Shown here: piece by piece, positions 10,104 through 20,086 of the stretch
How positions within the stretch are numbered: position 1 is the stretch's first letter
Layout: each line of letters starts with the position of its first letter
Made by a program: the position numbers and the translations under genes
DNA from: Bacilli bacterium
GTDB lineage: Bacteria > Bacillota > Bacilli > Bacillales > Amphibacillaceae
Assembly (NCBI GenBank): GCA_012518125.1
Contig: JAAYTF010000035.1
Location: forward strand, 1-38,060
Reading direction: 5' to 3'
DNA: 38,060 nt
The notes under the pieces: model-generated
What the model saw: only the letters and a program-made list of their open reading frames with translations
Database searches by the model: none
What the model was told of the DNA's origin: nothing

Positions 10104-11771
10104 TCATTCTTGTGTAGCTGTTTGTTCCACTTTTTCCAAGTCTTCCTCTTCTTGGTCGACAACCATGTTAATTTCCGTGCCTTCAAGCGCTTTTTCGATG
10201 TCGCGCTTGATGCCGAACCAGTTTTTGTTCGTATGAGCGGCTAACAGCAATGTACCTTCTTTTTCATTGATCCAAACACGTCTATGCTGCCAGTACATGC
10301 CTTGAATGACACCGATCATGAATATCGCCGCACCGACGACGAAAATCGGCAACGTCAAATCTTTTCTCACCGTCAATCCACTTGCATAATGCGTCGAAAA
10401 ATCCGTGATGCCTAAACGGTACTTGTTTTCCCCCGTCGGGTCGATATTTCTGCCGATCCCGATGAAACTCACTTCCGGTTCATCGCTGTCAGGCGGATAA
10501 ACACGAAAGACGAAAGCCGGGTTTTTCGGGAATTTCGATTGTGTCGTCGGTTCGCCGTCTTGTAAGATGTAATCCGGAAAATATTGGCTGATTTCAACTT
10601 TAAAGCCGTTTTCCAATTCATACGTTTCCTCTGGCGACATCAGATCGACCGTAAATTCGCCGAACGATTTTTCTTCATCGTTCGCCGCGAAGATACCAAA
10701 TGTCATCGTCGAAAATTCATTTTCTTGATAACCAGATTGATATAAGCGGTAGCCGTCGAATTTTAACGGTTCATTCATACGGATGGCATCTTCCGTCACT
10801 TTTTCCAGTTCAGGTTCTTGACCCGGGATCGTTTCGCCTTTGACTTTATAGATGACGACGTCCGTTTGGTAATTTTTTACGACGAGCTGGCCCATCCGCT
10901 CCATCGCTTCTTTGTATCTTTCATCGTCCTCATCGTAATATTCCAAATGGAATTTCTTGTTTTCTATGTAATATTGTCCATCGGTGCTCGGGATGACTTT
11001 TCGCTCCCCTTCCCTCACCCAAACGTAATCGTCGATGAACATAAATGGCGTCATCCTTAAAAGAGCAGCGATCAAAATGATGATCAATCCGATATGGTTG
11101 ACGTAAGGACCCCAGCGGGAAAATCGGTTTTTTTCGGCCAATACTTGTCCATCTTGTTCGAAAATTTTATAGCGCATGTTTTTTAAATTTTCGACGACCT
11201 TCTTTTTATCTTCCGGGGAGAAGTCAGGCGTTTCGCTGAATAAACGTTGACGCGATAAAAATGAATAATGGCGCTTCGGTTTTTGGATTTTCAACGCCCG
11301 GTAAAGGGGAATGAAGCGGTCCAAACTGCAAATGACGAGCGAAACACCGATCAATGCGATCAAAATCATGTACCACCATGAACTATACAATTCATGGAAA
11401 CCGAGTTGATAATAAATTTTGCCCAAAATGCCGTACGTCTCTTCATAATAGACGCTCGGATCACGGTTTGGCGCATTCGCCGGAATATACATCGCCTGCG
11501 GAAAAATCGTGCCGATTCCGGATGCAATCAGTGCAATGACGATCAAAATGACACCGTTTCTCACCGATGAGAAAAAGTTCCATATTTTATCGACGATCGT
11601 TCGATTGTACGTGAGCGAACGTCTCGCCGAACCTTCGTAGCGCATGTTCAACAATTTCGACTTGTCATTGCCATCAAGATGTTGGTTTTCTTCGATCGGC
11701 TTTCCGCACGATTCGCACAAAATCGTGCCTTCCGGGTTAAAATGGCCGCATTCGCATTTCAGTTTATTCAT
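10104..11771 (-). CDS. resB: Cytochrome c biogenesis protein ResB
   Basis: 555 aa; N-terminal zinc ribbon KCECGHFNPEGTILCESCGKP and ResB membrane domain (FFSSVRNGVILIVIALIASGIGTIFPQ). Confidence 0.92.
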   Translation of the reverse strand: MNKLKCECGHFNPEGTILCESCGKPIEENQHLDGNDKSKLLNMRYEGSARRSLTYNRTIVDKIWNFFSSVRNGVILIVIALIASGIGTIFPQAMYIPANAPNRDPSVYYEETYGILGKIYYQLGFHELYSSWWYMILIALIGVSLVICSLDRFIPLYRALKIQKPKRHYSFLSRQRLFSETPDFSPEDKKKVVENLKNMRYKIFEQDGQVLAEKNRFSRWGPYVNHIGLIIILIAALLRMTPFMFIDDYVWVREGERKVIPSTDGQYYIENKKFHLEYYDEDDERYKEAMERMGQLVVKNYQTDVVIYKVKGETIPGQEPELEKVTEDAIRMNEPLKFDGYRLYQSGYQENEFSTMTFGIFAANDEEKSFGEFTVDLMSPEETYELENGFKVEISQYFPDYILQDGEPTTQSKFPKNPAFVFRVYPPDSDEPEVSFIGIGRNIDPTGENKYRLGITDFSTHYASGLTVRKDLTLPIFVVGAAIFMIGVIQGMYWQHRRVWINEKEGTLLLAAHTNKNWFGIKRDIEKALEGTEINMVVDQEEEDLEKVEQTATQE

Positions 11772-11793
11772 GTCATATCCCTCATTCAGTCGG

Positions 11794-12360
11794 TTATGGT
11801 TGGATCATTTGGAAATATTCTTCGAGTTTCTCCAGCGTCAATGCCCCTTCCACTTTTTCGACAATGATTCCTTCAGGATCGATGAAAAACGTGCTCGGGA
11901 GCGGTTTTACTTTATATAAATCCATGACGTCATTATTCTTATCGTGAACGACCGGGAACGTCAAATCGTGTTTGTTGATGAATTTATGGATGACGAGTTC
12001 GCTTTGGTCGAGATTAACGGCGACAATTTCGATGTCGTCTTTATATTTCGGATAAAGCGACTCCATGTAAGGCATCTCTTTTTCACACGGCGGACAATAC
12101 GTTGCCCAGAAGTTCAACATGACGCCTTTGCCACGCAAGTCGCTTAGACGGACCGTTTCCAGTTCGTTATTTTCATTGATTTGCACCAACTCGAAGTCAG
12201 GGGCTTCATCACCCGCCCGATAAACTTCTTTGTCGCGGTTGAAATTGGAAATCAACGCAAATAGCAATGCTCCTACTAAAATGGCTAAAACGACGGACCG
12301 ATAAAAAAAACGTCGTTTCATTTTATCATGTTTTTTTCTGCGCGCTTCCTCTAAACTCAT
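11794..12360 (-). CDS. resA: Thiol-disulfide oxidoreductase ResA
   Basis: Thioredoxin-like motif WATYCPPCEKEMP, N-terminal membrane anchor; start placed at MSLEEARRKK. Confidence 0.92.
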   Translation of the reverse strand: MSLEEARRKKHDKMKRRFFYRSVVLAILVGALLFALISNFNRDKEVYRAGDEAPDFELVQINENNELETVRLSDLRGKGVMLNFWATYCPPCEKEMPYMESLYPKYKDDIEIVAVNLDQSELVIHKFINKHDLTFPVVHDKNNDVMDLYKVKPLPSTFFIDPEGIIVEKVEGALTLEKLEEYFQMIQP

Positions 12361-12390
12361 GCCGATCTCTCCTAAATGAATCATGATCAT

Positions 12391-13125
12391 TTATTCGATC
12401 TTTTTGTTGACAAGTTGAAGCAGGTCGTGCACTTCTTTCGGTTTCAACGGGCGATATTCGCCTGGCTGCAAATGGTCGAGCGTCAAAAAGGCGTACTTCT
12501 CTCTTTTTAATTTTAGAACAGGATGGCCAAGCGCTTCAAACAAACGTCGAATATGGCGGTTTTTCCCTTCATGCAACGTAACCTCCAACAGCATCGTCCG
12601 TTTTTTGCGGTCGACTCTTTTCACTTTGTACTTCGACACTTTCAATAATTCCCCGTCGACCTTGACGCCTTCAAGGAGCAAATCCCGTTTTTCCATCGGG
12701 ATGATGCCGTCGATTTTGACGATGTATTCTTTGCTTACATGAAATTTCGGATGCATCAATTTATAGGCGAAATCACCGTCGTTCGTCAACAACAATAAAC
12801 CGGAAGAATCATAATCGAGCCTTCCGACCGGATAGATGCGTTCCTCGACTTCCGGCATCAAGTCGATGACCGTTTTCCTGCCGCGGTCATCAGTGACGGC
12901 GGAAATATAGCCACGAGGTTTGTACAATAAATAATACACCTTTTTTTCACGTTCTAGCGGAATGCCATCGACCGTTATTTCATCTTTCGGCGACACTTTG
13001 ACCCCTAGTTCGGTCACGAGCTCGCCATTTACTTTTACTCTTCCTTCCAAAATCAACCGTTCGGCTTTACGCCTCGAAGTCAAACCGCTTTGGGCAATCA
13101 CCTTTTGCAGACGCTCTTTTTTCAC
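12391..13125 (-). CDS. rluB: 23S rRNA pseudouridine synthase RluB
   Basis: 244 aa; S4 domain RLQKVIAQSGLTSRRKAERLI, PVGRLDYDSSGLLLLTNDG. Confidence 0.92.
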   Translation of the reverse strand: MKKERLQKVIAQSGLTSRRKAERLILEGRVKVNGELVTELGVKVSPKDEITVDGIPLEREKKVYYLLYKPRGYISAVTDDRGRKTVIDLMPEVEERIYPVGRLDYDSSGLLLLTNDGDFAYKLMHPKFHVSKEYIVKIDGIIPMEKRDLLLEGVKVDGELLKVSKYKVKRVDRKKRTMLLEVTLHEGKNRHIRRLFEALGHPVLKLKREKYAFLTLDHLQPGEYRPLKPKEVHDLLQLVNKKIE

Positions 13126-13309
13126 CCTGCATCACCCTGCATGTTATATAATTACAGTCGAATCCTTCCTTTGCTAATAATAACATATTAAAATGTGATA
13201 AAGAAATCATTTGTATTTAATATCCATTATTATTAAAGCAATTTGTTAATAAACTTTGAATGATTAAAATTTTTCCGGCCAAGAATTTGTGAAATTTTTC
13301 ACACATAAC

Positions 13310-13337
13310 CAAAAAAAAGACCGGTTTTCAATAACCG
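13310..13337 (-). terminator. Putative terminator at the end of spmB
   Basis: CGGTT/AACCG stem (13322-13326 / 13333-13337) followed on the minus strand by TCTTTTTTTT. Confidence 0.6.
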
Positions 13338-13861
13338 AAAATTAACTTCGTCAGGACGATCGAGGCGATGATGCCGACAAGATCGGTGAGCAATCCCACC
13401 TTCAGCGCGTAACGCATCCGCGTGATGCCAACCGCGCCAAAATAGACGGTCAGCACATACAAAGTCGTATCGGTGCTGCCTTGCATCGTCGCTGCAAGCC
13501 GGCCGATGAATGAATCGGGCCCGTAATTTTGCGTCAATTCCGCCGTCAAACTTAAGGCAGCCGTACCGGAAATGGGCCGGATGATGCCTAAAGGGACGAT
13601 TTCCGGAGGGATGCCGACGAACATCAACGCCGGTTTAATCAATCCGATGAACGCATCCAACGCTCCCGAACTGCGCAAGATGGTGATCGCCACGAACATC
13701 CCGAGCAAAAACGGCAAGATGGAAAACGCCATGTTGATGCCGTCTTTCCCGCCTTCGACGAACAGTTCGTAAGTGGGGAGCTTTTTTTTCGTCGCAATGA
13801 GCAAAATGAGCAAAATGAAAAGCGGCAAGATCCACGTACTAAAAGTGGTTATCCATCCCAT
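13328..13861 (-). CDS. spmB: Spore maturation protein B
   Basis: 177 aa nucleoside-recognition/gate domain membrane protein; linked to spmA and dacB. Confidence 0.9.
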   Translation of the reverse strand: MGWITTFSTWILPLFILLILLIATKKKLPTYELFVEGGKDGINMAFSILPFLLGMFVAITILRSSGALDAFIGLIKPALMFVGIPPEIVPLGIIRPISGTAALSLTAELTQNYGPDSFIGRLAATMQGSTDTTLYVLTVYFGAVGITRMRYALKVGLLTDLVGIIASIVLTKLIFGY

Positions 13862-13886
13862 ACGGATTCACACCTTCAAAACAAAT

Positions 13887-14477
13887 TTATTTGTGCAACT
13901 TCGTTTTGTCGAGATGATAAAAGAGTCTGTCAAATAAAATCGCGGCTACCGTTGTGCATGCCGAAGCCAAGAGCGTCGTTCCGACAATTTCCGTCGGATT
14001 GGCTGAACCGTATTGCATGCGGATGGCGATGACCGTCGTCGGAATGAGTGTAAGCCCTGACGTATTCAAAGCCAAAAACGTGATCATCGAACGTGAAGCG
14101 ACATTCGATTGATTTAGCTTTTTCATTTCTTCCATCGCCTTTAGTCCGATCGGTGTGGCGGCGCTGCCCAAACCGAACATGTTGGCGGTCAAATTCGCCA
14201 AAATGTAGCCGATGGCCGGATGGTCTTTCGGCAATTCGGGAAACAAGCGTTCAACGATCGGCCGGAACAATTTGTTGAGCGCTTTTAAAATGCCGGCTTC
14301 CTCGGCGATTTTCATCATCCCCAACCAAAAAACGAGGACGCTGATCAAACTGAATGACAATTGCACCGCTTCTTGGGCGCTTGTAAAGAGCGCTTCGTTC
14401 ACTTCGTCCATCGTGCCGTTGAACATCGCATAAATGATGCCGATCAAGGCCATAACCGCCCAGATGTAATTGACCAT
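13887..14477 (-). CDS. spmA: Spore maturation protein A
   Basis: MVNYIWAVMALIGIIYAMFNGTMDEVNEALF..., ANMFGLGSAATPIGLKAMEEM; start placed at second Met. Confidence 0.9.
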   Translation of the reverse strand: MVNYIWAVMALIGIIYAMFNGTMDEVNEALFTSAQEAVQLSFSLISVLVFWLGMMKIAEEAGILKALNKLFRPIVERLFPELPKDHPAIGYILANLTANMFGLGSAATPIGLKAMEEMKKLNQSNVASRSMITFLALNTSGLTLIPTTVIAIRMQYGSANPTEIVGTTLLASACTTVAAILFDRLFYHLDKTKLHK

Positions 14478-14478
14478 C

Positions 14479-15570
14479 TTACGGATACCCCGCCATTTTT
14501 CCGATAACATCGCCCATTTGTTTCACAAAAAAGCGAAACAGCCCTTCATCGCGGTAAAGCGGCGCTTGGAATACTTCTTCGTCGCGCACCTGATAGACAA
14601 TTTTCCCGATCCGGGCTTCTTCATCATCGGCCCGCGACAAAACGACCTTTTTCTTCAAGTAAGGGATTTCTTCATCAAGCACGGGAATGATGACCGGCTC
14701 TTTCATGTAGGCGCTTAATTCCTCTTCAAAATCGACAAAAAAATCGTATGGGCCTTTGTCATCAAGCATACGGTTTTTCAACCGCTCAAACAACGATTCG
14801 TACATATGTATATGGTCGTTCCAATCATCCGGCGCATTGAGCGTCACGGCGATGAGCCTTACATCGTTTTTTTCCGCGGTCGTCACGAGCGTTCGCCCTG
14901 CTTTATTCGTATAACCCGTTTTTCCGCCCGTGCAATATGGATACAATCCGGTCAATAAACGATTTTTGTTGTACCAGCGATAGTCGCGTTGTTTCGATTG
15001 ATACGATTTTGTCGCTTGGATTTTTTGAAACGTCTCGTTTTCCATCGCATGGCGCATGAGGAGGGCGATATCGTACGCGGTGGAGTAATGATCGTCCTCA
15101 TCGAGGCCGTGCGGGTTTTTGAAATTCGTGTTTGTCATTCCGAGATACATCGCTTTTTGATTCATCAGAAAAACGAAACCTTCGACGCTGCCGGCGATAT
15201 GTTCTGCAATGGCGATCGCCGCGTCATTTCCCGAACGGAGCATCAATCCGTACAGCAAATCTTCCAAACTCATTTTTTCGCCTTCCCTTAAATAAATCGA
15301 TGAGCCGCTCGCCCTTGAAGCATTTTTGCTCACCGTCACTTCATCGTCCAAATCGCCGTATTCGATGGCGAGAAGCGCCGTCATCACTTTTGTAATGCTT
15401 GCAATCGGACGTTTTTCATGTGCATCTTTTTCAAACATGACTCGTCCGGTTTTTGCTTCCATCAAGACGGCATGTTGCGCCGAAACATTGATGTGGCTTT
15501 CGGCAAAAACAGTACGGTTCGATAAGAGGAGCAAGACCGATATGAAGACGATGGGCAGCAATCTTTTCAT
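14479..15570 (-). CDS. dacB: D-alanyl-D-alanine carboxypeptidase DacB (spore cortex)
   Basis: SxxK ASITKVMTAL, SGN motif RSGNDAA, KTG motif CTGGKTGYTNKAG; signal peptide after Met at 15570. Confidence 0.9.
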   Translation of the reverse strand: MKRLLPIVFISVLLLLSNRTVFAESHINVSAQHAVLMEAKTGRVMFEKDAHEKRPIASITKVMTALLAIEYGDLDDEVTVSKNASRASGSSIYLREGEKMSLEDLLYGLMLRSGNDAAIAIAEHIAGSVEGFVFLMNQKAMYLGMTNTNFKNPHGLDEDDHYSTAYDIALLMRHAMENETFQKIQATKSYQSKQRDYRWYNKNRLLTGLYPYCTGGKTGYTNKAGRTLVTTAEKNDVRLIAVTLNAPDDWNDHIHMYESLFERLKNRMLDDKGPYDFFVDFEEELSAYMKEPVIIPVLDEEIPYLKKKVVLSRADDEEARIGKIVYQVRDEEVFQAPLYRDEGLFRFFVKQMGDVIGKMAGYP

Positions 15571-15647
15571 AAAAAAATCCTCCCAAAAACGGTTTAGTAA
15601 AGTGTATGCTCGTTCATCCGACATATGAATGAGCAATACTTTACGTT

Positions 15648-16226
15648 TTAGGAGGATTCATGAAAATCGTTAAAAAACAAACTCGCCTCTTCGATGACCG
15701 TTTCTTTGTCGATTTCCTTCGGCAAAGGCGGCAGTTCATCGAGCGATTTCAAGCCAAAATACGTTAAAAACTCTTTGCTTGTGCCATATAAAACCGGACG
15801 GCCGACGGTGTCTTTCCTGCCGACTTTCTCGATCAAGGAACGGGCAAGCAGCGTCTGGATAGCATGATCGCTATTGACGCCGCGAATTTCATCGATTTCC
15901 GCTTTCGTGATCGGCTGTTCGTAAGCGATGATTGCCAGCGTTTCAAGGCTCGCTTGCGACATTCTTGAAGACCGGGGGGTTTCAAGCAAACGTTTATAAT
16001 ATTCATTATGTTCCGGTTTCGTCGTCAAATGGAACACTTCGTTCGATTGTACGATCATCATGCCGCGGTTTTCATGTTCATAATCGAACATCAACTCTTC
16101 AAGAATGTAAGCGATCGTTTCTTCATCCACTTCCGTGACCTTGCTTAACTGTTTCAGTGTGATGCCTTCATCTCCGGATGCGAACAACAACCCTTCAACG
16201 ATTCCTTTCAATTTGACACGGTCCAC
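15648..16226 (-). CDS. scpB: Segregation and condensation protein B
   Basis: 192 aa; LETLAIIAYEQPITKAEIDEIRGVNSD. Confidence 0.95.
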   Translation of the reverse strand: MDRVKLKGIVEGLLFASGDEGITLKQLSKVTEVDEETIAYILEELMFDYEHENRGMMIVQSNEVFHLTTKPEHNEYYKRLLETPRSSRMSQASLETLAIIAYEQPITKAEIDEIRGVNSDHAIQTLLARSLIEKVGRKDTVGRPVLYGTSKEFLTYFGLKSLDELPPLPKEIDKETVIEEASLFFNDFHESS

Positions 16227-16960
16227 TATGAGACTTCCTTTCTCGATACGTAAATCGCTTCAAAATGGTCCGCTTGATAACATTCAATTTTGTTCGCTTT
16301 CATGAGCTGCAAAATGGCAAGCAGTGTCGTTACAATATAAGGCTTCGATGGAAAAGGGAACAAATTTTCAAAAGGCACCGGACCATCCGTTTTTGAAACG
16401 ATTTTGATGATATCGTCCATCCGTTCTTCTATCGTCAAATTTTCCCGGTTTACCGTCGTTTTAAGTGGACGGTTCCACCGTTTTCGTTCGAACATTTTCT
16501 CGAGCGCTTTTAACATGTCATAAAGCGTCACTTCGCCGGAAATCGTTCCGGCTTCCTTCAACAAATGATCGAAATTTGCCGGAGGGCGCGTGTAAAGCTG
16601 GTTTTCTTCCAATTCTTTCTGCTTAAGGTGCATGGCCGCTTCCTTATATTTTTTATATTCGATCAACCGTTGAATCAATTGTTCGCGCGGATCTTCATCA
16701 TCTTCGCCGTCGAGTGTGACTTCCTTTTTCGGCAACAGCATCGAACTTTTTATTTCTAATAGCGTCGCGGCCATGACCAAATATTCGCTCGCGATATTCA
16801 ATTCAATCCGTTCCATCGCCCGGATGTAGGCGAGATACTGCTCGGTTATTTCGGCAACCGGGATGTCGTATATGTCGATTTCAAGTTTATTGACTAAATG
16901 AAGCAATAAATCGAGCGGCCCTTCGAACTGGTCCAGCTTCACTTCATAAATGTGGCTCAT
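16226..16960 (-). CDS. scpA: Segregation and condensation protein A
   Basis: 244 aa; VKLDQFEGPLDLLLHLVNKLEIDIYDIPVAEITEQYL. Confidence 0.95.
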   Translation of the reverse strand: MSHIYEVKLDQFEGPLDLLLHLVNKLEIDIYDIPVAEITEQYLAYIRAMERIELNIASEYLVMAATLLEIKSSMLLPKKEVTLDGEDDEDPREQLIQRLIEYKKYKEAAMHLKQKELEENQLYTRPPANFDHLLKEAGTISGEVTLYDMLKALEKMFERKRWNRPLKTTVNRENLTIEERMDDIIKIVSKTDGPVPFENLFPFPSKPYIVTTLLAILQLMKANKIECYQADHFEAIYVSRKEVS

Positions 16961-17024
16961 CTTAATCCTCTTTCGTAAATGATCAACTATTACAATTATA
17001 CGAGGTTTTGATATGTTTGCCTAT

Positions 17025-17052
17025 ACAATAATTATATTCGCCTCATACGCTA
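17025..17052 (+). promoter_or_regulatory. Putative SigK-type promoter for the YjcZ-like micro-ORF
   Basis: AC (17025-17026), 17-nt spacer, CATACGCTA (17044-17052), matching AC-N16/17-CATANNNTA. Confidence 0.5.
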
Positions 17053-17098
17053 TTACTGTAGAAGATACATTTAATTGACGAATAAGGAGGAATTACGT

Positions 17099-17191
17099 AT
17101 GAGTAGAACATATCAGGGTTATGGCTCCAGCTTTGCATTGATCGTCGTCTTGTTCATCCTTCTCATCATTGTTGGGGCAGCGTGGTTCTAA
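17099..17191 (+). CDS. YjcZ-like small hydrophobic sporulation protein (30 aa)
   Basis: MSRTYQGYGSSFALIVVLFILLIIVGAAWF with AAGGAGGA ribosome site; Gly/Tyr-rich N-terminus plus single TM typical of the family. Only clear plus-strand gene in the window; below the ORF-track cutoff. Confidence 0.85.
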   Translation: MSRTYQGYGSSFALIVVLFILLIIVGAAWF

Positions 17192-17235
17192 TATATCGTT
17201 TGGGCGGCACTGTTTCAAACTTCATAGGCAAGAAA

Positions 17236-17267
17236 ATAAAAACCAGCATGCTTGCTGGTTTTTATTT
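17236..17267. terminator. Bidirectional terminator between the YjcZ-like gene and ribT
   Basis: AAAACCAGCA / TGCTGGTTTT stem flanked by A-rich and T-rich tracts on both sides. Confidence 0.8.
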
Positions 17268-17624
17268 TTCAAGATCGTTTTTACATTTGTCGAAAAATTG
17301 CTTCGTTTGCTCATTTCCGCCGACATCGTATTTGTCGCCGTAAAGTTTGATGATTTCATCAACCATTTTACGGCCGATGCCCATGTTGCGGAACGATGGA
17401 TTGACGGAAATGTGTTGGATGACCGCTTTGATGCCATTTTCGATGCGGACACCGATGACCCCGACGATATCGTCGTCGTATTTCCATAAATATAAATGCC
17501 AATCGTCATCGGTTTCGTATTTTTTAATCGTTTCTTGCAATGATTTCACATCGTTGTCATCGGGCATGAAAGACAATAAACCCATGGCAATTTTCTCTTG
17601 ATTTTTCTTATATCGTATTAACAT
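17262..17624 (-). CDS. ribT: GNAT-family acetyltransferase RibT
   Basis: ISVNPSFRNMGIGRKMVDEIIKLY acetyl-CoA-binding motif; position next to scpA matches ribT; start placed at MLIRYKKNQEKIAMGLLSFMP. Confidence 0.75.
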   Translation of the reverse strand: MLIRYKKNQEKIAMGLLSFMPDDNDVKSLQETIKKYETDDDWHLYLWKYDDDIVGVIGVRIENGIKAVIQHISVNPSFRNMGIGRKMVDEIIKLYGDKYDVGGNEQTKQFFDKCKNDLEK

Positions 17625-17693
17625 AATAAACTCCTCGTTAAGATTTCGAATCATGAATGATTCTTGATGATGATCGTTGTCTATGCCAAGTGG

Positions 17694-18161
17694 TCAATGG
17701 AAAAACAACGCTTTTACGATCGCGTATCCGTCGGAATGCCGCGATTTCCATTTAAAAGGCAGCAAATTGATAATTCCGATCCATATGTTGAACAAAAACA
17801 TCAAATAGATGACAAAACTTGGCATGGCCAACTGATGGACAGCATAAAAGCATAAGCCCAAGACGAGGCTGTTGAGCGGACCCATCATCGAGACGATCAC
17901 GATTTCCCGCCTCGACAGCGAATCGTTCTTTTTCGTTTCGGTTAAACTATGGACGAAAAAGATGCGCCTCACATCAAATGTCATATTGCCAACATTCAGG
18001 CGGAAAAGCGGTTTGCCAAGTCCGAGTGTCACCGTGATATGCGTCGCACGGACGAGTTTTCCTCCGATGACATGGCCCAACTCATGCCAAAACAGGCTTA
18101 AAGGAACCATTACGACGATGAAAACAAATAGGCTCAAGTGATCACCCGTTTGCTTATTCAT
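17694..18161 (-). CDS. Small site-2-protease (M50)-like membrane metalloprotease
   Basis: HELGH zinc motif ([15 protein letters not shown]) and [15 protein letters not shown]-terminal motif; ATGAATAA overlap with the ppiB stop. Confidence 0.7.
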   Translation of the reverse strand: MNKQTGDHLSLFVFIVVMVPLSLFWHELGHVIGGKLVRATHITVTLGLGKPLFRLNVGNMTFDVRRIFFVHSLTETKKNDSLSRREIVIVSMMGPLNSLVLGLCFYAVHQLAMPSFVIYLMFLFNIWIGIINLLPFKWKSRHSDGYAIVKALFFH

Positions 18162-18597
18162 CAAATACGACGATTTCTTTAATGACATCTCCTTGATTCA
18201 TGCTTTTTACATGTTCGATGCCTTTTGTCACTTGGCCAAAAACGGTGTGCACCCCGTCCAGATGCGGCTGCGGTTCGTGCACGATGAAAAATTGGCAGCT
18301 ACCCGTGTCTTTTCCAGCGTGCGCCATTGAAATCGCACCTTCGACATGTTTGTGCGGGTTTCCTTCCGTTTCGCATTTGATCGTGTAACCTGCGTTTCCG
18401 GTGCCATCGCCGATTGGGCAACCGCCTTGACTCACAAAGCCTGGAATGACGCGGTGAAACGTCAATCCGTTGTAGAACTTATCGTTCGCCAATTTCTGGA
18501 AGTTTGCCACCGTGTTCGGAGCCGCATCTTCGTACAATTCAAACTCGATTTTATTGCCATTTTCCATTAATATATAACCTGTTTTCATCTTATACAA
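18154..18597 (-). CDS. ppiB: Peptidyl-prolyl cis-trans isomerase (cyclophilin)
   Basis: 147 aa; [50 protein letters not shown]. Confidence 0.92.
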   Translation of the reverse strand: MYKMKTGYILMENGNKIEFELYEDAAPNTVANFQKLANDKFYNGLTFHRVIPGFVSQGGCPIGDGTGNAGYTIKCETEGNPHKHVEGAISMAHAGKDTGSCQFFIVHEPQPHLDGVHTVFGQVTKGIEHVKSMNQGDVIKEIVVFDE

Positions 18598-18653
18598 CTC
18601 CTTGGAAATCTTAACGATATTTTACAAAATTCAGTTCCGATAATCCAGAAAGT

Positions 18654-19961
18654 TTATCGATACGGCAAATCATTCTTTATTATATCATCTAACGTTTCCC
18701 TTTTAACAACCAATTTTGCGTTTCCATCTTCGACAAAGACGATGGCCGGCCTGCGCAGGCGATTGTAATTGCTAGCCATGGAATACCCGTACGCCCCGGT
18801 GGAAAAAACCGCTAAAAGGTCGCCGTGTTCGACGCTTGCGACCGGCAAATCCCAAATGAGCATATCGCCTGATTCGCATGCCTTTCCCGCGACAGAAACG
18901 GTTTCCACCGGCTCATCGAGCGCCTTGTTGGCGATCACTGCTTCATATTTTGCATCGTACAATGCCGGTCGTATATTGTCCGCCATGCCGCCATCGACGG
19001 ATATGTATTTTCTGACCCCTTCAATATGTTTCATCGAACCGATGCGATAAAGTGTAATGGCGGCATTGCCGACGATCGCCCGGCCCGGTTCAAGCCAAAT
19101 TTCCGGCATCGGCATATTTATGCGTTTCGCTTCTTCTGCCACTGCTTTTGCGATCGCTTTTACGTACGCCTCGTTTGCCAGCGGCAAATCTTCTTTCGTA
19201 TATCTTATGCCGAAACCTCCGCCCAAGTTAATGACTTCTGCTTGATACCCTTTTTCTTTATACCATTTTTCAAGTGCGGCAAACAACAATTTCACTGCCA
19301 ATGTAAAACTTTCTGTCGTAAAGATTTGCGAACCGATGTGCGTATGAATGCCGCGCAAGTTTAAATACGGGTGTTGATGGAGCCGTTTGAACGCTTCATC
19401 TGCTTGTCCGTTTTGGATGTTGAACCCGAATTTCGAATCTTCATTCCCGGTCATGATATAACGGTGGTTCCCCGATTCGATCCCCGGCGTCAAGCGGATC
19501 AACACATTCATCGTTTTCTTCTTCTTTTTTAAAATGTTTTCCAACAATTCAATTTCATAAAAGTTGTCGATGATGATCGTTCCGATGTTATAATCGACCG
19601 CCATTTCCAGTTCTTCGACACTTTTGTTGTTTCCGTGAAGTTGGATTTTTTCGGGTGGAAAATCGGCCTTTATCGCCGTGTACAATTCTCCGTCGGAAAC
19701 GACGTCGAGCCCGAGTCCTTCTTCTTCGATCACTTGAATGATCGCAAGTGAAGAAAATGCTTTGCTTGCGTATGAGACTTTCGCTTTTACGTTTAATTGT
19801 TTAAACGTCTCCACGAACGAACGGCAATTTCTCCGGATCCGTCCGACGTCGTATACGTACAACGGCGTCCCGAATTGCTCCGCTAATTCCACCGTATCCA
19901 CTCCGCCAATTTCGAGATGGCCTTTATCGTTAACGCTGAAATGATGATGTTCAACAACCAT
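18654..19961 (-). CDS. lysA: Diaminopimelate decarboxylase
   Basis: 435 aa; SYASKAFSSLAI PLP-lysine motif, EVINLGGGFGIRY, EPGRAIVGNA. Confidence 0.95.
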   Translation of the reverse strand: MVVEHHHFSVNDKGHLEIGGVDTVELAEQFGTPLYVYDVGRIRRNCRSFVETFKQLNVKAKVSYASKAFSSLAIIQVIEEEGLGLDVVSDGELYTAIKADFPPEKIQLHGNNKSVEELEMAVDYNIGTIIIDNFYEIELLENILKKKKKTMNVLIRLTPGIESGNHRYIMTGNEDSKFGFNIQNGQADEAFKRLHQHPYLNLRGIHTHIGSQIFTTESFTLAVKLLFAALEKWYKEKGYQAEVINLGGGFGIRYTKEDLPLANEAYVKAIAKAVAEEAKRINMPMPEIWLEPGRAIVGNAAITLYRIGSMKHIEGVRKYISVDGGMADNIRPALYDAKYEAVIANKALDEPVETVSVAGKACESGDMLIWDLPVASVEHGDLLAVFSTGAYGYSMASNYNRLRRPAIVFVEDGNAKLVVKRETLDDIIKNDLPYR

Positions 19962-20086
19962 AAGACTTTCTCACCAAACTTCTTTCGATTTTTAGTTTAT
20001 TCAATAGAAATAATTTAACATAATAAAGCGGAAAACGAAAGCATCATCTCGAAAATATTCCACTGCCAAGCTTGATTTTTAAGCCT

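Noticed and set aside
10104-11771. Zinc ribbon at the N-terminus of ResB (KCECGHFNPEGTILCESCGKP)
   Set aside because: Looks unusual but this N-terminal extension is also present in Bacillus ResB, so not novel.
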